Source: Corythucha ciliata (lineage: Eukaryota > Arthropoda > Insecta > Hemiptera > Tingidae). From it: DNA of 64,000 bases. Shown here piece after piece: positions 22,829 through 35,147 of this stretch (positions are counted from its first letter, which is position 1; each line of letters opens with the position of its first letter). Made by a program: the position numbers and the translations under genes. Location of the stretch: the NCBI GenBank assembly GCA_038030265.1, contig CM075943.1:20336001-20400000 (forward strand). Direction: 5' to 3'. Under the pieces are notes generated by a model that was not told the DNA's origin, searched no databases, and was given only the letters and a program-made list of their open reading frames with translations.

Positions 22829-22960
22829 CTGTTTCATGTTCCAAGACGCCTTTTATATAAGTTTTACTCCGCGAAAAACGCGAGGAAGCGAACGCATGTG
22901 AAAGAAAAACCTAGAGGCATAGCTGGTTTTTCTTTTTGGGGGAAAAGTATACCGGTGAAT
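21990..22960. mobile_element. solo relative of foldback element B
   Basis: It contains the arm-like part (GACCGGAAGTTCATATAG, GAGTCCGACATAATGTATCC) and the interior of foldback B in reverse orientation (AGGATTATACTTCTGGTCCT, GGTTAGCGAGTTGAAAATTG, a TTC run at 22790-22826, TTATATAAGTTTTACTCCGC), but only one arm. It holds the empty site for the non-LTR insertion seen at 6769-8106. The copy at 37600-38575 is equivalent. Confidence 0.65.
22790..22826. repeat. TTC microsatellite
   Basis: A run of TTC. The corresponding run in the second copy (38398-38438) is longer, and the inverted one in foldback B (about 6418-6437, GAA) is shorter. It accounts for the poly-Phe reading frame here. Confidence 0.8.
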
Positions 22961-23844
22961 TAGCACATGGACAGAAGGATATCAAGGGTAGTTGCAGCCC
23001 GATTGGAACGTCTGTTGATTTTTAAATAAATTTCAAAGTTCTTCAAGAGGGGATTGATGGTGCAAGGGGAAATGACGTCAATGTGCATTTGTGAAGCATT
23101 TGAGGGAACTCTAAAATGTTTTGTTTACGAATAGCAAGAGAAATTCAACCCCAGAAAACTCGTCTTCCCCCCTCTTCCCAACACAATCCATTTCATTAAC
23201 TGCCCTTTGACGTAATCAAACCCCCCCCCCCCGACACAAACATTTTAAAAATTCGCTTTAAAAACCCCTTGATTGATTTAAATGTTTAATGCGAGCAATT
23301 GTCTTGTTGAAGAGCCCTCTTTAAGAAACCCTAGTGCTCGAAAAATGTGCAAGTTCCCCATTCCTAAAATCAATGCAAATCAATTGTATTTTCATATTGT
23401 AAAATTCAGTGTATAAAATCAATTCTATTTTCATTTCACAAGAAATGAAAATAGAATGACACGGAACGATGCGTTGCTACGAAATTAGAGTTTATACGCA
23501 ATGGACTCAACTTTAAAACAGAACAGCCAGGGTTAGAATTTATGAGAGAATGAATTTATGGCACACAATTTTATAATATGTCCGTTCTGTTGTTTATTTA
23601 CTGCTGCACTAGTGTAGAAGACCATGTCATCCCATTGACTTATTTTGAAAAATTGAATGAAATCAGATGATTTTCTTTAGAAGAGTACCTAACACTCGCG
23701 AAACAATCGAACTTAGGGATGTACTCTCACCCGCCCTTCAATTTAGTGGAATGAGCTTCCCCTTTGAACCTTGAAGATCACTGTGTAGCGTCTATTCGTA
23801 ACCGTAGTTACTGTAGTAAAAGTTTGTATGTTGAGTTTATTAAT

Positions 23845-23955
23845 GGTGGATTTCATCACCACGGATTAAGGTTCGGCTTAAAATTAAGTCGGACTATAAG
23901 CGAAAAAAATTATTGAATTTTATATAAACAAGGTTCGGTTTAGTTAAGCCGAGGT
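23845..23955 (+). mobile_element. ~110-bp MITE (ATGGTGGATTTCATCACC end)
   Basis: It reads AATGGTGGATTTCATCACCA through AAGGTTCGGCTTAAAATTAA to AAGGTTCGGTTTAGTTAAGC. An inverted copy lies at about 30165-30277, and both recur in the second duplication near 39452 and 46312-46422. A short piece of the same end is at 11388-11411, where the other two copies of that unit lack it. Confidence 0.5.
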
Positions 23956-24691
23956 GATAAATATTATAAATATTTATAAATAATAAATATATATGCATTA
24001 CAAATACATAATAAAAATATTTTTGGTGGGAGTGATCAAATCGAACTATCGAAATGATGCAACGCGTTCGAATCGAGAGTACATCACAGTGAACAAATGA
24101 CATTCGGTCATCAGTGAAATGATATTCGGTCCGCTCCATCGTTTCGCGAGTGCTAAACTTTTAAAGAAAGTCATCTGTTATCATTCAATTTTGAAAATAA
24201 GTCAATGAGACCACATGATTTTCTACACTAGTGCAGCACTTTCAGAACAATGGAACGGACCCATCATTGTTATAGTCTGTCCTCTTAGTGATGGACTCTC
24301 GAACGTGTTGCTTCATTTCGATAGTTCGATTTGTTCACTCCCACCACAAATGTTAAAGAACCCAACAAAAAAACTTTAACTGTGGGCTCCTACTACTACT
24401 TCTACTACTACTACTATTATGGTTACGTATAGACGCTTTACAGTGATCATTCGTTCTAAAATTATTCCCGGTGAATTATTTTTAGGAGAAGGGGCAAAGG
24501 GGAAGCCCATTCCACAAAATTTAATGGCGGGTGAGAGTCCATCCCTAAGTGGACAGACTATAATACATTCGTTTATTTACGCGGGCTATATTCGCTAACT
24601 TTGAGGTACAGGAGTTTCCATCGAAAGTCACATGATTTCATTGATTTGTTGAAGGAAATCATATGACTTCCAATGGAAAATTCGATATCTC

Positions 24692-25482
24692 AAGGGGAAT
24701 CCTTACGACGGCCGTATCGTCTATTTTACTCATCAACGCTGTGGAAATCGAAATATTTAAAATTTTTCAATGCGAAATCACTTGGTGGGCAACCAAAATT
24801 TGTGCAATTCAGCCCTTTTTCGTTTTTTGAAATGTTCATCATTTAGCTTGATACGCTGAAAAATTACAAATTTTAATTTTCGAGCTTATGGCACCCGGTA
24901 GGTTTTTTTTATGTTTTCAAGTCCGTCTGCATATTCAAAATTCGATCAGTAGATCAATCGTAATCAGTAATTTAGACGATTAGCACAATGTTTTATGAAC
25001 GTCTAGTAGTCTTGCCTGCCATGCTAGCAACCACCCAAAGCCTCAATCGCATGATTCCCGCTTCTTCCTATTCTAACCCCGCAGCCCCTATTGACCAAAG
25101 CCGGAGCGTTTTCTTTCGGTCGAGGGGCGTAATGCCTACTGAAAGTGACGCCACAAAAGTATTAAACTAACCACAAAATAACGTTCAATATTTTTTAAAA
25201 ATGCTGTCTGTGAAAGGTTTCAGGTGGATGGGTGCCCATTTTCATCGTCCTAATTACTGTAAACAACCTACTGGGTGCCATAAGCTTGAAAAATTGAAAA
25301 TGTAATTTTCAATCAAGTTAATAAGCTAATTGATTAATCAAAATTCAAAAAATCGAAAAGGGCTCGATAGCTCAAATTTTGGTTGCCCTCCAAGTGATTT
25401 CGCATTCAAAAGTTTAAAATATTTTGATTTCCACAGCGTTGAGGAGTAAAATAGACGATAGGTCCGTCGTAAGGATTCCCCT
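24692..25482. mobile_element. foldback element C (~790 bp), copy 1
   Basis: Left end AAGGGGAATCCTTACGACGG, right end CCGTCGTAAGGATTCCCCTT. The arms (about 24692-24920 and 25270-25482) are inverted with mismatches: CTCATCAACGCTGTGGAAAT against ATTTCCACAGCGTTGAGGAG. The counterpart in copy 2 is 40308-41749, enlarged by the insertion at 40666-41252. No coding potential. Confidence 0.7.
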
Positions 25483-25675
25483 TAGGCCCCGCGCACACTA
25501 GGAGAAAAAAGACGCCGACGCGCGCGTCAGCGTCCGACTCGTGTAGTAAAAACACATTGAACTCTATGGGGCCTTTCTACATTGTACGTGTACGCCAGAG
25601 TCGTCTCTTCCCCGAGAAAAAAGACGCCGACTCGCGCGTCGGCGTCTTTTCCCTTATAGTGTGCGCTGAGCCTAA
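25482..25675. mobile_element. GC-rich palindromic MITE (TTAGGCCCCGCGCACACTA), long form
   Basis: Ends TTAGGCCCCGCGCACACTA and TAGTGTGCGCTGAGCCTAA, inverted with mismatches. It carries two copies of AAAAGACGCCGACnCGCGCGTC palindromes around a central unique stretch of about 100 bases. In copy 2 (41749-41830) only one palindrome remains and the element is 82 bp. It is directly adjacent to foldback C. Confidence 0.65.
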
Positions 25676-26396
25676 CTATCCAGCAAATAAACCAAAAAAT
25701 AACGATCACTAATGCAATAAGCTATGCATTATCTCTCCAGCAAAGTATTTTTAGGAAACGCAGCTGGAAAAATTCGGGAGTTCATCATTGTAATTATTTT
25801 GATGCATCGTGAATTTCCCCTCAAGCTTTTATGTCGGACTACACGTACAGAGTGAAAGTAGAAAATATAAGTAAATATGTATAAGAAAAAACGCTGCAAA
25901 TTATCGAACAATGCCTTATTATTTCGACTATTTAATTGATAGGATGAACTAAAAGTAGGTACATACAATGTTAGTACTGGAGCTTCAATCGCAGCAAAGG
26001 GCTAATTCTAGCGGCATTTTGAACACTCTAACGCCCGTTTTCCAGCCTTTTGGAGATGTGGTTCGGGATGTCGAGAAGTTAGGACCAACTAGGGATTGAG
26101 TGGAGCCTTTGTATGAAATTTGGTATTTTTCTATCGGTCCTGCAGCGAATAAGAGCCTGGACGGCGGACGGACATTTATTTATTTATTTATTTTCAGATT
26201 TGGATTCTACGCACTTTGAAACGTAAAACTACAAATTTTGAGGGGGGGTCAAAAAATTTTTTTGCGATTCGATTACAAAGACTTATTATTGTGAAATAAT
26301 AAGTCAATATATGCACCCATGCATTGATTTGAGGAATTATTTTGAATCCTGCTTTAGGTCTGTATATTGTTTCTATGAGTCAGTTGGAGTACGTAC

Positions 26397-26900
26397 ATGA
26401 AAAGTAAGAAATTAAGAGAATGTTACTACAGAGGAGTGATAAAAAAATGGCTGAAAGGGAATCGGAAAGAACCCACACCTTCCTCGAAGAATTTAAAAAG
26501 CTCAGCTTCCGATTCCGACGAGGATAAATGCAGGTATAATGCGCTTCCTCTGCGACTTATAATTGGATTTACCCTGTGCGCTAGGTCCACGGAATCTTGG
26601 AAACTACCGAGAGGGTCGGCCAAGTGCGGTTACTATGATTATATACCAAGCAGCAGTGCCTTCTTTTGACGGGGTGAGGGGATTTTCCTATTTTGGTCTC
26701 TTATTTGGAAAGAAACATACTCGTCGTCAGAAGAAACTCGCCTTCCATCGACAGAGGTGACCAACGTTGATGAAACGTTGAATTAAATAAGATTTGTTTT
26801 ATTGTTCTCAAAAATGTTTGTCGAATTTTTTGTTTTGTTTTGTTTTGTTTTTGTTTTGTTTTGTTTTGTTTTGTATTTTTTTTTTATGCTTTGGAGCCAG
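26397..26900. repeat. diverged relative of the foldback B interior
   Basis: The word order matches foldback B: AATGCGCTTCCTCTGCGAC, CAGAAGAAACTCGCCTTCCA, GACCAACGTTGATGAAACG, then AATTAAATAAGATTTG. A TTTTG microsatellite (about 26829-26870) ends it. The 90-codon frame here (121 codons in the second copy, 42556-42921) changes frame between copies, which argues against a gene. Confidence 0.45.
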
Positions 26901-27497
26901 CAACCACAAATGAGGTAGGGCCCGTCCACGAGAAAGGAGTGAAAGGGGCTAATATGTAATAAGTGATAAACCCTGACTCTCGATTGAACAGTGCTAATTT
27001 ACGTCTAAAATTTAGAACAATGCTAATTCATTGACAAAATTGAGGAAAAACGCTAATCCACGGCTAAAATGAATGTGATTGAGAAAATCCCTTATTCGAA
27101 GATGAAATTAAGGAATAGCATCATGCATAGCTAAAATGGAAAGCTCCGAAATTCATGGCTTTCAGGAACCATTTTACGGCTAAAAACGAGACGAAATACG
27201 GAGAAAAAGTGCTCATTTACAACTAAAATTGAAAAAACGTCACTTTAGTTTTCAAAAGGTCATTTCGTGGCTGAAATTGAGATATTAAAGTGCTAATTTA
27301 TTGCTGAAAGTGTAAAAATTACTGATTCACCGTTGAATGTAAAAAAAAAAGGCGAGGCCAGGCCGGTGCAGGCCGAACTTTAGGTCGAGATTTCTCAAAA
27401 ATAAGAAAAATTGACTCATACTTTATCCTTCTTTATGCAAAAACCTCTGTCTTTTTACCTTAAGTATAGTTACCTACTTTTACAAATAATTTGAAAC

Positions 27498-28102
27498 CAG
27501 TGGCGGATTTACAAGGGGTTTTGGGCGTTCAACCCCCCAACCCCCAAGAAAATGGATTTTTCTTTTTTTTTCTATTATGAATAAAAATATTTAAAAAGTG
27601 TTCTTTCTTTTTCCAGGCAGATTATTTTAAGTTATTAAATGTTCATTTCAATTCAATTTCCGTTCCACATTGTTAGGTTCACAACGAAATATTGAATTTT
27701 CGGTGATTCCACGTGCTATTCATCGGTCGATTTTATCACTAGAAAGTGCCTCAAACTTGGTCGAAAAAGCCGCCCAAACATCGCAAGCTTCAACAAATTG
27801 TAGATTGCGATTTCACCGTAATTCAGTTCAGTTTATACTTATTGAAATTGATTTTCTTACATTCACATTACTAATAAGTTTAGGTTCATTTTTCAATAAA
27901 AAGGGTGAAATCGATCAAATCAAACTGAACTGAAAGAAGAAGAAAAAAAAAAAAACGATGTTTTATCCAACGAATTAAGCACAGAGTGCTACAAATAAAT
28001 CAAATAAAAATGGCTCAAACATTGTTCCAAAAATAGAAAGGGTCCATCATATTTATGGCGACCCCCCCCCCCCCCCAGATAAAATCCTAGATCCGCCACT
28101 GT
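27498..28102. mobile_element. hAT-like MITE, complete copy (605 bp)
   Basis: CAGTGGCGGATTTACA at the left and TAGATCCGCCACTG at the right form inverted ends. The 8-base duplication TTTGAAAC flanks it at 27490-27497 and 28103-28110. An 8-bp duplication and CA(G)...TG ends are hallmarks of the hAT superfamily. The interior has no transposase frame. Confidence 0.82.
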
Positions 28103-29538
28103 TTGAAACCATATGAACCCCATGCAGGAAAGAAAATTCAGTTCCAGTTCTCAAAATCGAAAGTTCAGGAGGTGATATTTTTTCATGTCGTTCATCAAAC
28201 AGTCAAACAGTTAAATTGACAAATCACATAGGAAAGTATCATAAAATCAGTGGCTGCATTTCTTTGCACAAATCAGACGAAAATCGAGAAATAAAGCAAC
28301 AATACGTGTTTTTGGAGCAAGTCCGTGGCCAAAATTCCGCCAATTTACTGTAAAAATGTAGTGAATGGAGTAAAAGGCATTGTGAAACTGAAACACGCTT
28401 TTTTAGAGTGGTCACAACAATTGTTTTATTTACAGCTAATTTACGCGACTAGTTTTGGGGATGCTCCCTATTATCAAGCCGGCAACACTTAAATCTGAAA
28501 AATCCCCCAATTTTTACTTTTACTGTGAAAAAAGGCGTGTTTCAGTTATCTTCACGCAACAAAAATACAATCAGGACATTGTTTAAGAAAAATGAGTGAA
28601 AGAAATTGAGAAATGCACCCAGAGCTTTTCGCATCTGAATTTGAGAAAACACACACATTTTTGTGCTGGTTTCGCTATCCTAAGTCCGTGCCAAAATGAA
28701 GAAAATGCGATAATTCGCGGTTCATAGAGACATTCTCACGGCTACTCTCGGAATTCTGAGGAATCACTCATTTGCTGGAAAAAGTGAGAAAACACCAAAT
28801 TCGCGGTTAAAAATGAGGAAAAGTGGTCTTTCACTGCTAGAACTAAGAATGCGCACTAATTCCTCGTTTCCCGATGCAAAATCCAGACAAAAAGTATAAG
28901 AAAAGCCACTCGAAGTGCTCGATTGCGGCTAAAATTGATAAATGAAACAAGGTGAAAATTCTTTGTACCACCTCATTTTATTATAATTATTATTATTATT
29001 ATTTTATTATTTTCAATCCACGAGGATGATGGCTGAATGTTCAGGAGAGAATCCATCGCAGTTTTCTAATTGTATTAAGAGATTCGGGTTTACTACATGT
29101 ATATAGAGGCACAAGCTTATAGCCTGGATGCCTGAGGTTTGAGGTAACCAATGTTTTGGAAGCTATGCTTTCCATTTGGACACACCTGTAGTTTCAACAA
29201 ATATCGTTGAACTCATTAGACCTTTCCCTTTACATTTTTCATAGAAAAGGGGTAATTTTTGTTCGGGAGCTAATCCCCTGATGGTCATAAAAAAATGTTG
29301 GATTAGAATACGCTACCCTTAAGTTGTCTCAGTCTTGGGAATATTTATTTTGCCGGTCTGTGAACCTGTCCTAACTTTTGACTTTTTCCTTCTTAAGGAT
29401 AATGAACATTGGTAAAATATTTATGGTTCGGCTTACTGAGGAAGTTTCACATTTTCCAAAAATATTTTTTTTCGATGGGCCTATCAATCCTTCCACGTAA
29501 ATAAATAAATAAAAATTTTAAAGGTCGATGCACTTACA

Positions 29539-29721
29539 TCAGTGCCGTGAACGGGACGTGCTCCGTCAGGCAAAAAAAATATTATTCTCAATGGAAATTG
29601 AAGGGCCACTTCCCTGACACTTGCCGGATATGTGTGAATTCCCATATGAGAATAATATTTTACTTGTCGGACGTGTCCCGTCCGTGTCCCGGGAGGGGGC
29701 ACGTCCCGTTCACGGCACTGA
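29539..29721. mobile_element. 183-bp MITE (TCAGTGCCGTGAACGGGACG ends)
   Basis: TCAGTGCCGTGAACGGGACG at the left and CGTCCCGTTCACGGCACTGA at the right, a 23-base inverted repeat, with a second internal palindrome around AATATTATTCTC / GAGAATAATATT. The copy in the second duplication is 45694-45866; a truncated one is at 11526. Confidence 0.75.
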
Positions 29722-30164
29722 TGTGTGTGAATAGACCTTAAACCCTTCAGAAATATTTTGTATTTATTAAAAAAAGTTGTCGTATTTAAAATCCCTACAA
29801 AACGATCATTTTCCGCATCGTATAATATCCATTGTGTTCTCTGTTCTTTTCATGCCTCTATAAGTAGCTCATCTGTTTATCCTCCAATATTTTATTATTG
29901 GAGAGCTCTTGTAGAAAATAAGGCAAAGAAACACAACAAACCACTCCCCGACATCAACGTTACAGGTGATTTTTTTTCGAAAGGCACTGATGACTCAAAC
30001 ATGCTAGCTGCCGTGTTTGAAATGACATAAAACTTCAAAAATCGCGTATTTTTTAACTGTTGGGTTATTTTACGAACGGATCACGATTTATGTATGCTCT
30101 ATTTTAGTGTAAATAATCCTTGAAAAATAGATTTATGAATAAGTTCTAACCCATGAAACTTCCT

Positions 30165-30277
30165 CATTAAGCCGAACCTTGTTTACATAAAACTCAACGC
30201 ATTTTTTCCCCTAAAGCCCGTCTTAATTTTAGGCCGAACGTTAAAACGTGGTGGTGAAATTCACCATTAGTTGAATT
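30165..30277 (-). mobile_element. ~110-bp MITE, inverted copy
   Basis: Reverse-complement relative of 23845-23955 (TTAAGCCGAACCTTGTTTAC, then GGTGGTGAAATTCACCATTA). Confidence 0.5.
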
Positions 30278-31595
30278 TAGTTTGACAAATGAAAAGACGG
30301 ACCTGGGAGGATGCCGAAGTTGATCATGCACGCTGGTAAAGCACAGGGGAAACGAAGAAATGCATGTTTCTGCATCCTTTGTTCATTTTGTTAGTGAAAG
30401 GATTGTCTATAATACATCATCTACATACGAATCGAAGGGCATTTGATGAAACATTTCATACTGTTTTATTTATTTGAAAGGAAATGGTAACAGAGTTCAC
30501 ATTGGAAAGAGGTGAACGATTTCAAAGAGAAGATAAAATAATAATTAGAGTATAATGATGACAAGTATATTAGTATAATTTGTTTGAATGAAATTTTATT
30601 CACACTGGACGAGGGATATGGCTTTTTCGGAAACAGGGGTGGTTTATAATTTAGAAATTGGTATTGCTATTTATATAGCGTTTTCCATTTGCATACAATT
30701 CTGCTACGGAGCATTTAATTTCCACCTGTCTTCTCCATTAACATATGTTTTTATTCTGTGAGGACGGATGAAAAAAAACTGATCAGTAGCAGATTTTCGT
30801 GTAAATGGATAACTCCATTAAATTCTCCTCCCGCCAAAACAGATTTAAATTAATTGGAAAAAAGAAGATGATTGGAGAAGAAAGTGCACTGTATCAAATT
30901 TCGAGAGAGAAGATCCGATTTGGAGGATCCAAAAATGGTAAGAATAAATGTTAGAAATTAGGAGAAGCTCGTATTTACCTGTTGATGCTCTCCTGTCGAT
31001 CCCTCGGTCGGTAGACGATTGAAATGAGAGGGGAGAGGCCCTTTCTCGCGTACTTCTAGATACGTCAGTTATCTTTTATTTGAATCACCATCTGTACTCT
31101 GCACTTTTTGTTATTCTGGACCTTTGAAGTAGTTTTTACACGACTAAAAAAAGTTAATCAATAATTTCAAAGAACCACTCCACAGCCCCCCACGAGCATT
31201 CGCCATTCCGACTTCATTACTCATGAGGTACGAAATAAAGATTGTTGACCAGTGTCAAGTCATGCTTAGAACTCATCCGGCGAAGCGATTCGACCACTCT
31301 AAATTGTTATAGTGAACATGGTGAGAGGGGGGCTCTACAATCAACAATTACACATACGTAATACAGATCGTGAGCATAAAGTTGCGGCCTATAGAACACT
31401 GTGGGTGTTGCCAAAAGAACTGACCGTGAGCTCTAAATTTAGCCTGAGAACAGCACAAAAATGTCCGTTTTTCGCCAGAAACTGACCATTCAGCCAAGAA
31501 ATGAAGTAATCCCTAATTAATAATTTATCGCCGTAATGCCGATTTTTGGTTCAAACAAACTGATAATTTTTGGCCACACCAACAACCTACCTATA

Positions 31596-33086
31596 CAGGG
31601 TGGAAGGGGATAAGTGTGACAAAAATTTTTGGGTGATAGTAGGCCTCATTTGCGACCGAAATTATCATATACATCATGGTCCGAAAATCAAAACCCTTCG
31701 AGATATGATTTTTCTAACGATTTTTAAGGTTGTCATCATTTTTTTAAACTAACGGCGAGAAACTCGCATTTAATTTGAATTTTTGCAACTTTTGGTGATG
31801 GATTCGGAAAGAGCACACTATGTTCTGTCAAGATTAGCCATTTTCGATAGACGTTAACTATTTTATGTGCCCTTAAATGCGGCTCAAAGTCGTGCAAATC
31901 GGGGAATTAATTTTTTTTAAAAAAAAGTCAGTCCCCGTTTGTCCACACTAAATCTGAGTGAACGGACAACTTGTGATTCATAAAAACATCTTCAAAGTGT
32001 CCTTTACAAAAATATTCATAAGCGTTTTCTTAGTTGTTTGGAGATTTTTTGTCAGAAATGACGATTTCTTAGAAAAAATAATGATTTTTCTCTTCAAAAT
32101 CGCTTGTTTTGACCTGAAAAATTTGAACAAGTTTTGTGATTTTAACGTGATAAAAAGCACTAAAACCTGATCCAAAAGCTATACGTTGAATCAAACTGAT
32201 TATGCCCGTCTACCAAAGTAACAAAAAATGTCGTTCCGGCCGCCGGCTGTCGGGTTAAGTGCATTACACTACTACAAGTTTCGACGTTTTTAGTTATTTA
32301 GCTATTATTCGGCATTAATTAACATTTCACGTTGTTACTCTACATTTTTATAGCCATTCTTGCTGAATAATCGCAAATTTAGTTAAATTAACGAAATTCG
32401 TATTTCGTGAAATGTACTCTATCCGACAGTCCGACACCCCAGCTGCCGGAGCGACATTTTTTGTTATTTTGGTAGGCTGGCATAATCAGTTTGATTCAAC
32501 GTATAGCTTTGGATTAGGTTTTAGTGCTTCTTATCACGTTAAAATCACAAAACTTGTTGAAATTTTTCAGGTCAAAACAAGCGATTTTGAAGAGAAAAAT
32601 CATTATTTTTTCTAAGAAATCGTCATTTCTGACGAAAAATCTCAAAACAACTAAGAAAACGCTGATGACTATTTTTGTAAAGGATACTTTGAAGATGTTT
32701 TTCTGAATCACGGGTTGTCCGTACACTCAGATTTAGTGTGGACAAACGGGGACTGACTCTTTTTGAAAAAAATTAATTCCCCGATTAGCACGACTTTGAG
32801 CCGCATTTAAGGGCACATAAAATAGTAACGTCTATCGAAAATGGCTAATACTGACAGAAAATAGTGTGATCTCTCCGAATCCATCACCAAAAAATGCAAA
32901 AATTCAAATTGAATGCGAGTTTCTCGCCGTTAGTTAAAAAAAATTATGTAAGCCTTAAAAATTGTTAGAAAAATCATATCTCGAAGGGTATTGATTTTCG
33001 GACCATAGTGTATATGGTAATTTCGGTCGCAAATGAGGCCTACTATCACCCAAAAATTGTTGTCACACTTATCCCCTTCCACACTG
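31596..33086. mobile_element. 1.49-kb hairpin element with CAGGGTGGAAGGGG ends, copy 1 only
   Basis: TA, then CAGGGTGGAAGGGGATAAGT at the left, ACTTATCCCCTTCCACACTG, then TA, at the right. Arms of about 680 bases are inverted copies with a loop of about 130 (32280-32410). Near the loop it carries GCTGCCGGAGCGACATTTTT, also seen in foldback A. Copy 2 has the uninterrupted site (CCTACCTATATATAGAG near 47720), proving it as an insertion at TA. The overlapping 60-70-codon frames mirror each other and are not genes. Confidence 0.87.
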
Positions 33087-34329
33087 TATGTAGGTTTATT
33101 GTATAAGAGCTAGTTAGTTGTTGTTTAGCTGTTTTGAACTAACAAAGCTGACGAATATGACACCCCCACCCCATCACGATTTACACCCAACACTCCGAAA
33201 ACTGACAAAACTTGATTTTGGTGGTTTTTTTTTTAAATTATATGTATAGGCATCGAATACCGCTAGCGGATTAATGGTGGCGTCGGATGGCTTGCACATC
33301 TGGACTCGTATTCATGATTTTATTATACATCACTACTGTACGGTGATCAACCGTCAATGAAGACCACAAGTTTTTGATTGGAGGGGGGAGGGAGACATTT
33401 CTGAATGAAACGTCCAATTATTTGGCTGAATGGAGACTTTTGGGGCTCAAAAATGGAAAAAATAAATAAAACTGAAAAGTAAATATAACATGCGAAAAAC
33501 CGCAAATTCGCGATTTCTGGAAACAACTTTTTGGATAAAATTGAAAAAAAAAATTATAGTTGAACGCTTTGTAAACTTAAATTTCTCGTTTATTCAGGGA
33601 CTCTTGGGTCTCATTAGAGCTCGCCCCGGGCCCCAACATGTGTAGGTATACGACACAGTTTCCAAGCATCAAATTAATAAGTTTACCTGTATATTTGCCA
33701 ATAGAAGAGGTAGGTCGTTATCCATCACCTACCAGAAACTCTCACATTTTTCTGTAAACTGCTAGTGTAACCTTCCAATATAAGAAAGTTGTCAATTTTG
33801 CAGCAGAAAATGATGAACCTTGGCTGCTAAACTTTGATTTTGGCTCCCAAAGGAACTTTACTACGGGTTTCAACTGCTAATTGAGCGTACTGAATATATC
33901 CAGCACAAAAAATTAATGCTGCCTAATACTGCATATTTACAGTCCCACTTGGATTATTTTGAGATCCTCGAAAGCAGCTGTAGGCTAAGAAACGTTAATT
34001 CAACCTGGAAGCCAATTTCTGGCCTTTGAAACCTGACATTGTGTCTCCACAAAACTAAATTTCCCTTCGAAAATATGTAGGTATATTTTTATCGTAAACC
34101 ATCAATTATTTATCGCAGAACGTGATGGAAACAAGCGGAAATTAACAATTTCCTAAGTAAACTACGGCATTTATAGGATTATTCGGGACAAGAGTAACCG
34201 TACAGAGTTTACCTTTTGGAAGGATTCACCAAATACAGTCTGCTATATTTAGTTAAATGTATAGGTATGCGTTAAATCAAGTCAATTTATTTTTTTTAAT
34301 TATCCATCGGTTAGTTTTTTGAAAAAATA

Positions 34330-34465
34330 CACACAGTCATGGCATTTTCCATTTGCATAAAATTCAGCTTTGGAGCCCAGCATTTCCACCCGTCTTCTCC
34401 GTTACCTACCATAAGATAAAATTCAGGGAAGACGGGTCGAAATGCTCGGCTCCAGACGTCATCAG
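34330..34465. repeat. small hairpin (GGAGCCCAGCATTTCCACCC)
   Basis: GAGCCCAGCATTTCCACCCG, TCTTC against GAAGACGGGTCGAAATGCTC, GGCTCC. Repeated at 48965-49090; a relative with TGTCTTCTCCATTAACATA lies at 30680-30830. Probably a MITE remnant. Confidence 0.5.
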
Positions 34466-35147
34466 TAAAAAGCAAAGCTATTTGGGCATTTAATTTAAAA
34501 AACAAAAGATGATAATCATTCGTAATGGTTGCCACCCTTTCACTCTATTGCACAAAGCGAGCCAATAGAATCTGCCCCTCGCCACACAGTGGGTATTCCC
34601 TCCGGAGGAAGGCGGTTCCCGGAATACCTGGTCAGCCTCATAAAAAGGCCCTCAACACTGGCAAAGGTGTGTCACTTGCACTCTGGAGGTAGAACACTGA
34701 AGAGTATAGTTTCAGGATTGTGGGGACACACTACCGTTTTTTAGTATTATTCGATGTGTGGACCCACAAAGCCTGTTATTTCACTCGGTACTCTTCCGTT
34801 GGAATATCAAAACTGGCGTTTTACATAAGTAAGGGTTTCTTGGATTTACTGATGTGGCTTCGATGGTCATGCCATTTTCTTCTAGAAATGTCTTAGTTTA
34901 AAAATGTTCTGTTACCTTCTTCAACTTCGCGTTTCTTCCGCTTTCATTCGATCTGTTATAATTAATTGTAATCTTTTAATTTTTCTACTTAATTTTACTG
35001 CTTACTCAGAATTGTTATTACGTAATTCATAGTTCCGACCGTTTTTGGTTTCTGTTGTGTACTGCATCCCTACTTTTATCATTCGTGCCCTGAATATCGA
35101 ATATAAAAGGAGGTGTTCGGTACAACTACAGAAGTTAGCCCTACGAT

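Larger units (their letters stand above)
21539..35147. repeat. 13.6-kb duplication, copy 1
   Basis: Collinear with 37144-49775 at high identity, from inside the Penelope-like element (GCGTCGAGCCCAACGATCTT) to TTAGCCCTACGAT. Offsets are 15605 at the start, about 16150 in the middle and 14628 at the end; the changes are explained by discrete insertions. Copy 1 alone has the hairpin at 31596-33086. No host gene is seen in either copy. Confidence 0.9.

Noticed and set aside
22757..22963. 68-codon frame rich in Phe (also at 38364)
   Set aside because: Produced by a TTC microsatellite whose length differs between copies.
26397..26669. Possible small gene with a basic N-terminus and Ser-rich segment
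   Set aside because: The frame changes between the two duplicates and the sequence is a diverged copy of the foldback B interior.
29758..30030. 90-codon frame identical in both duplicates (29758 and 45904)
   Set aside because: Identity follows from the recent duplication and is no sign of selection; no motif, no splice context, AT-rich composition.
31958..32726. Mirror-image frames of 60 to 70 codons
   Set aside because: They arise from the two arms of the hairpin element at 31596-33086.
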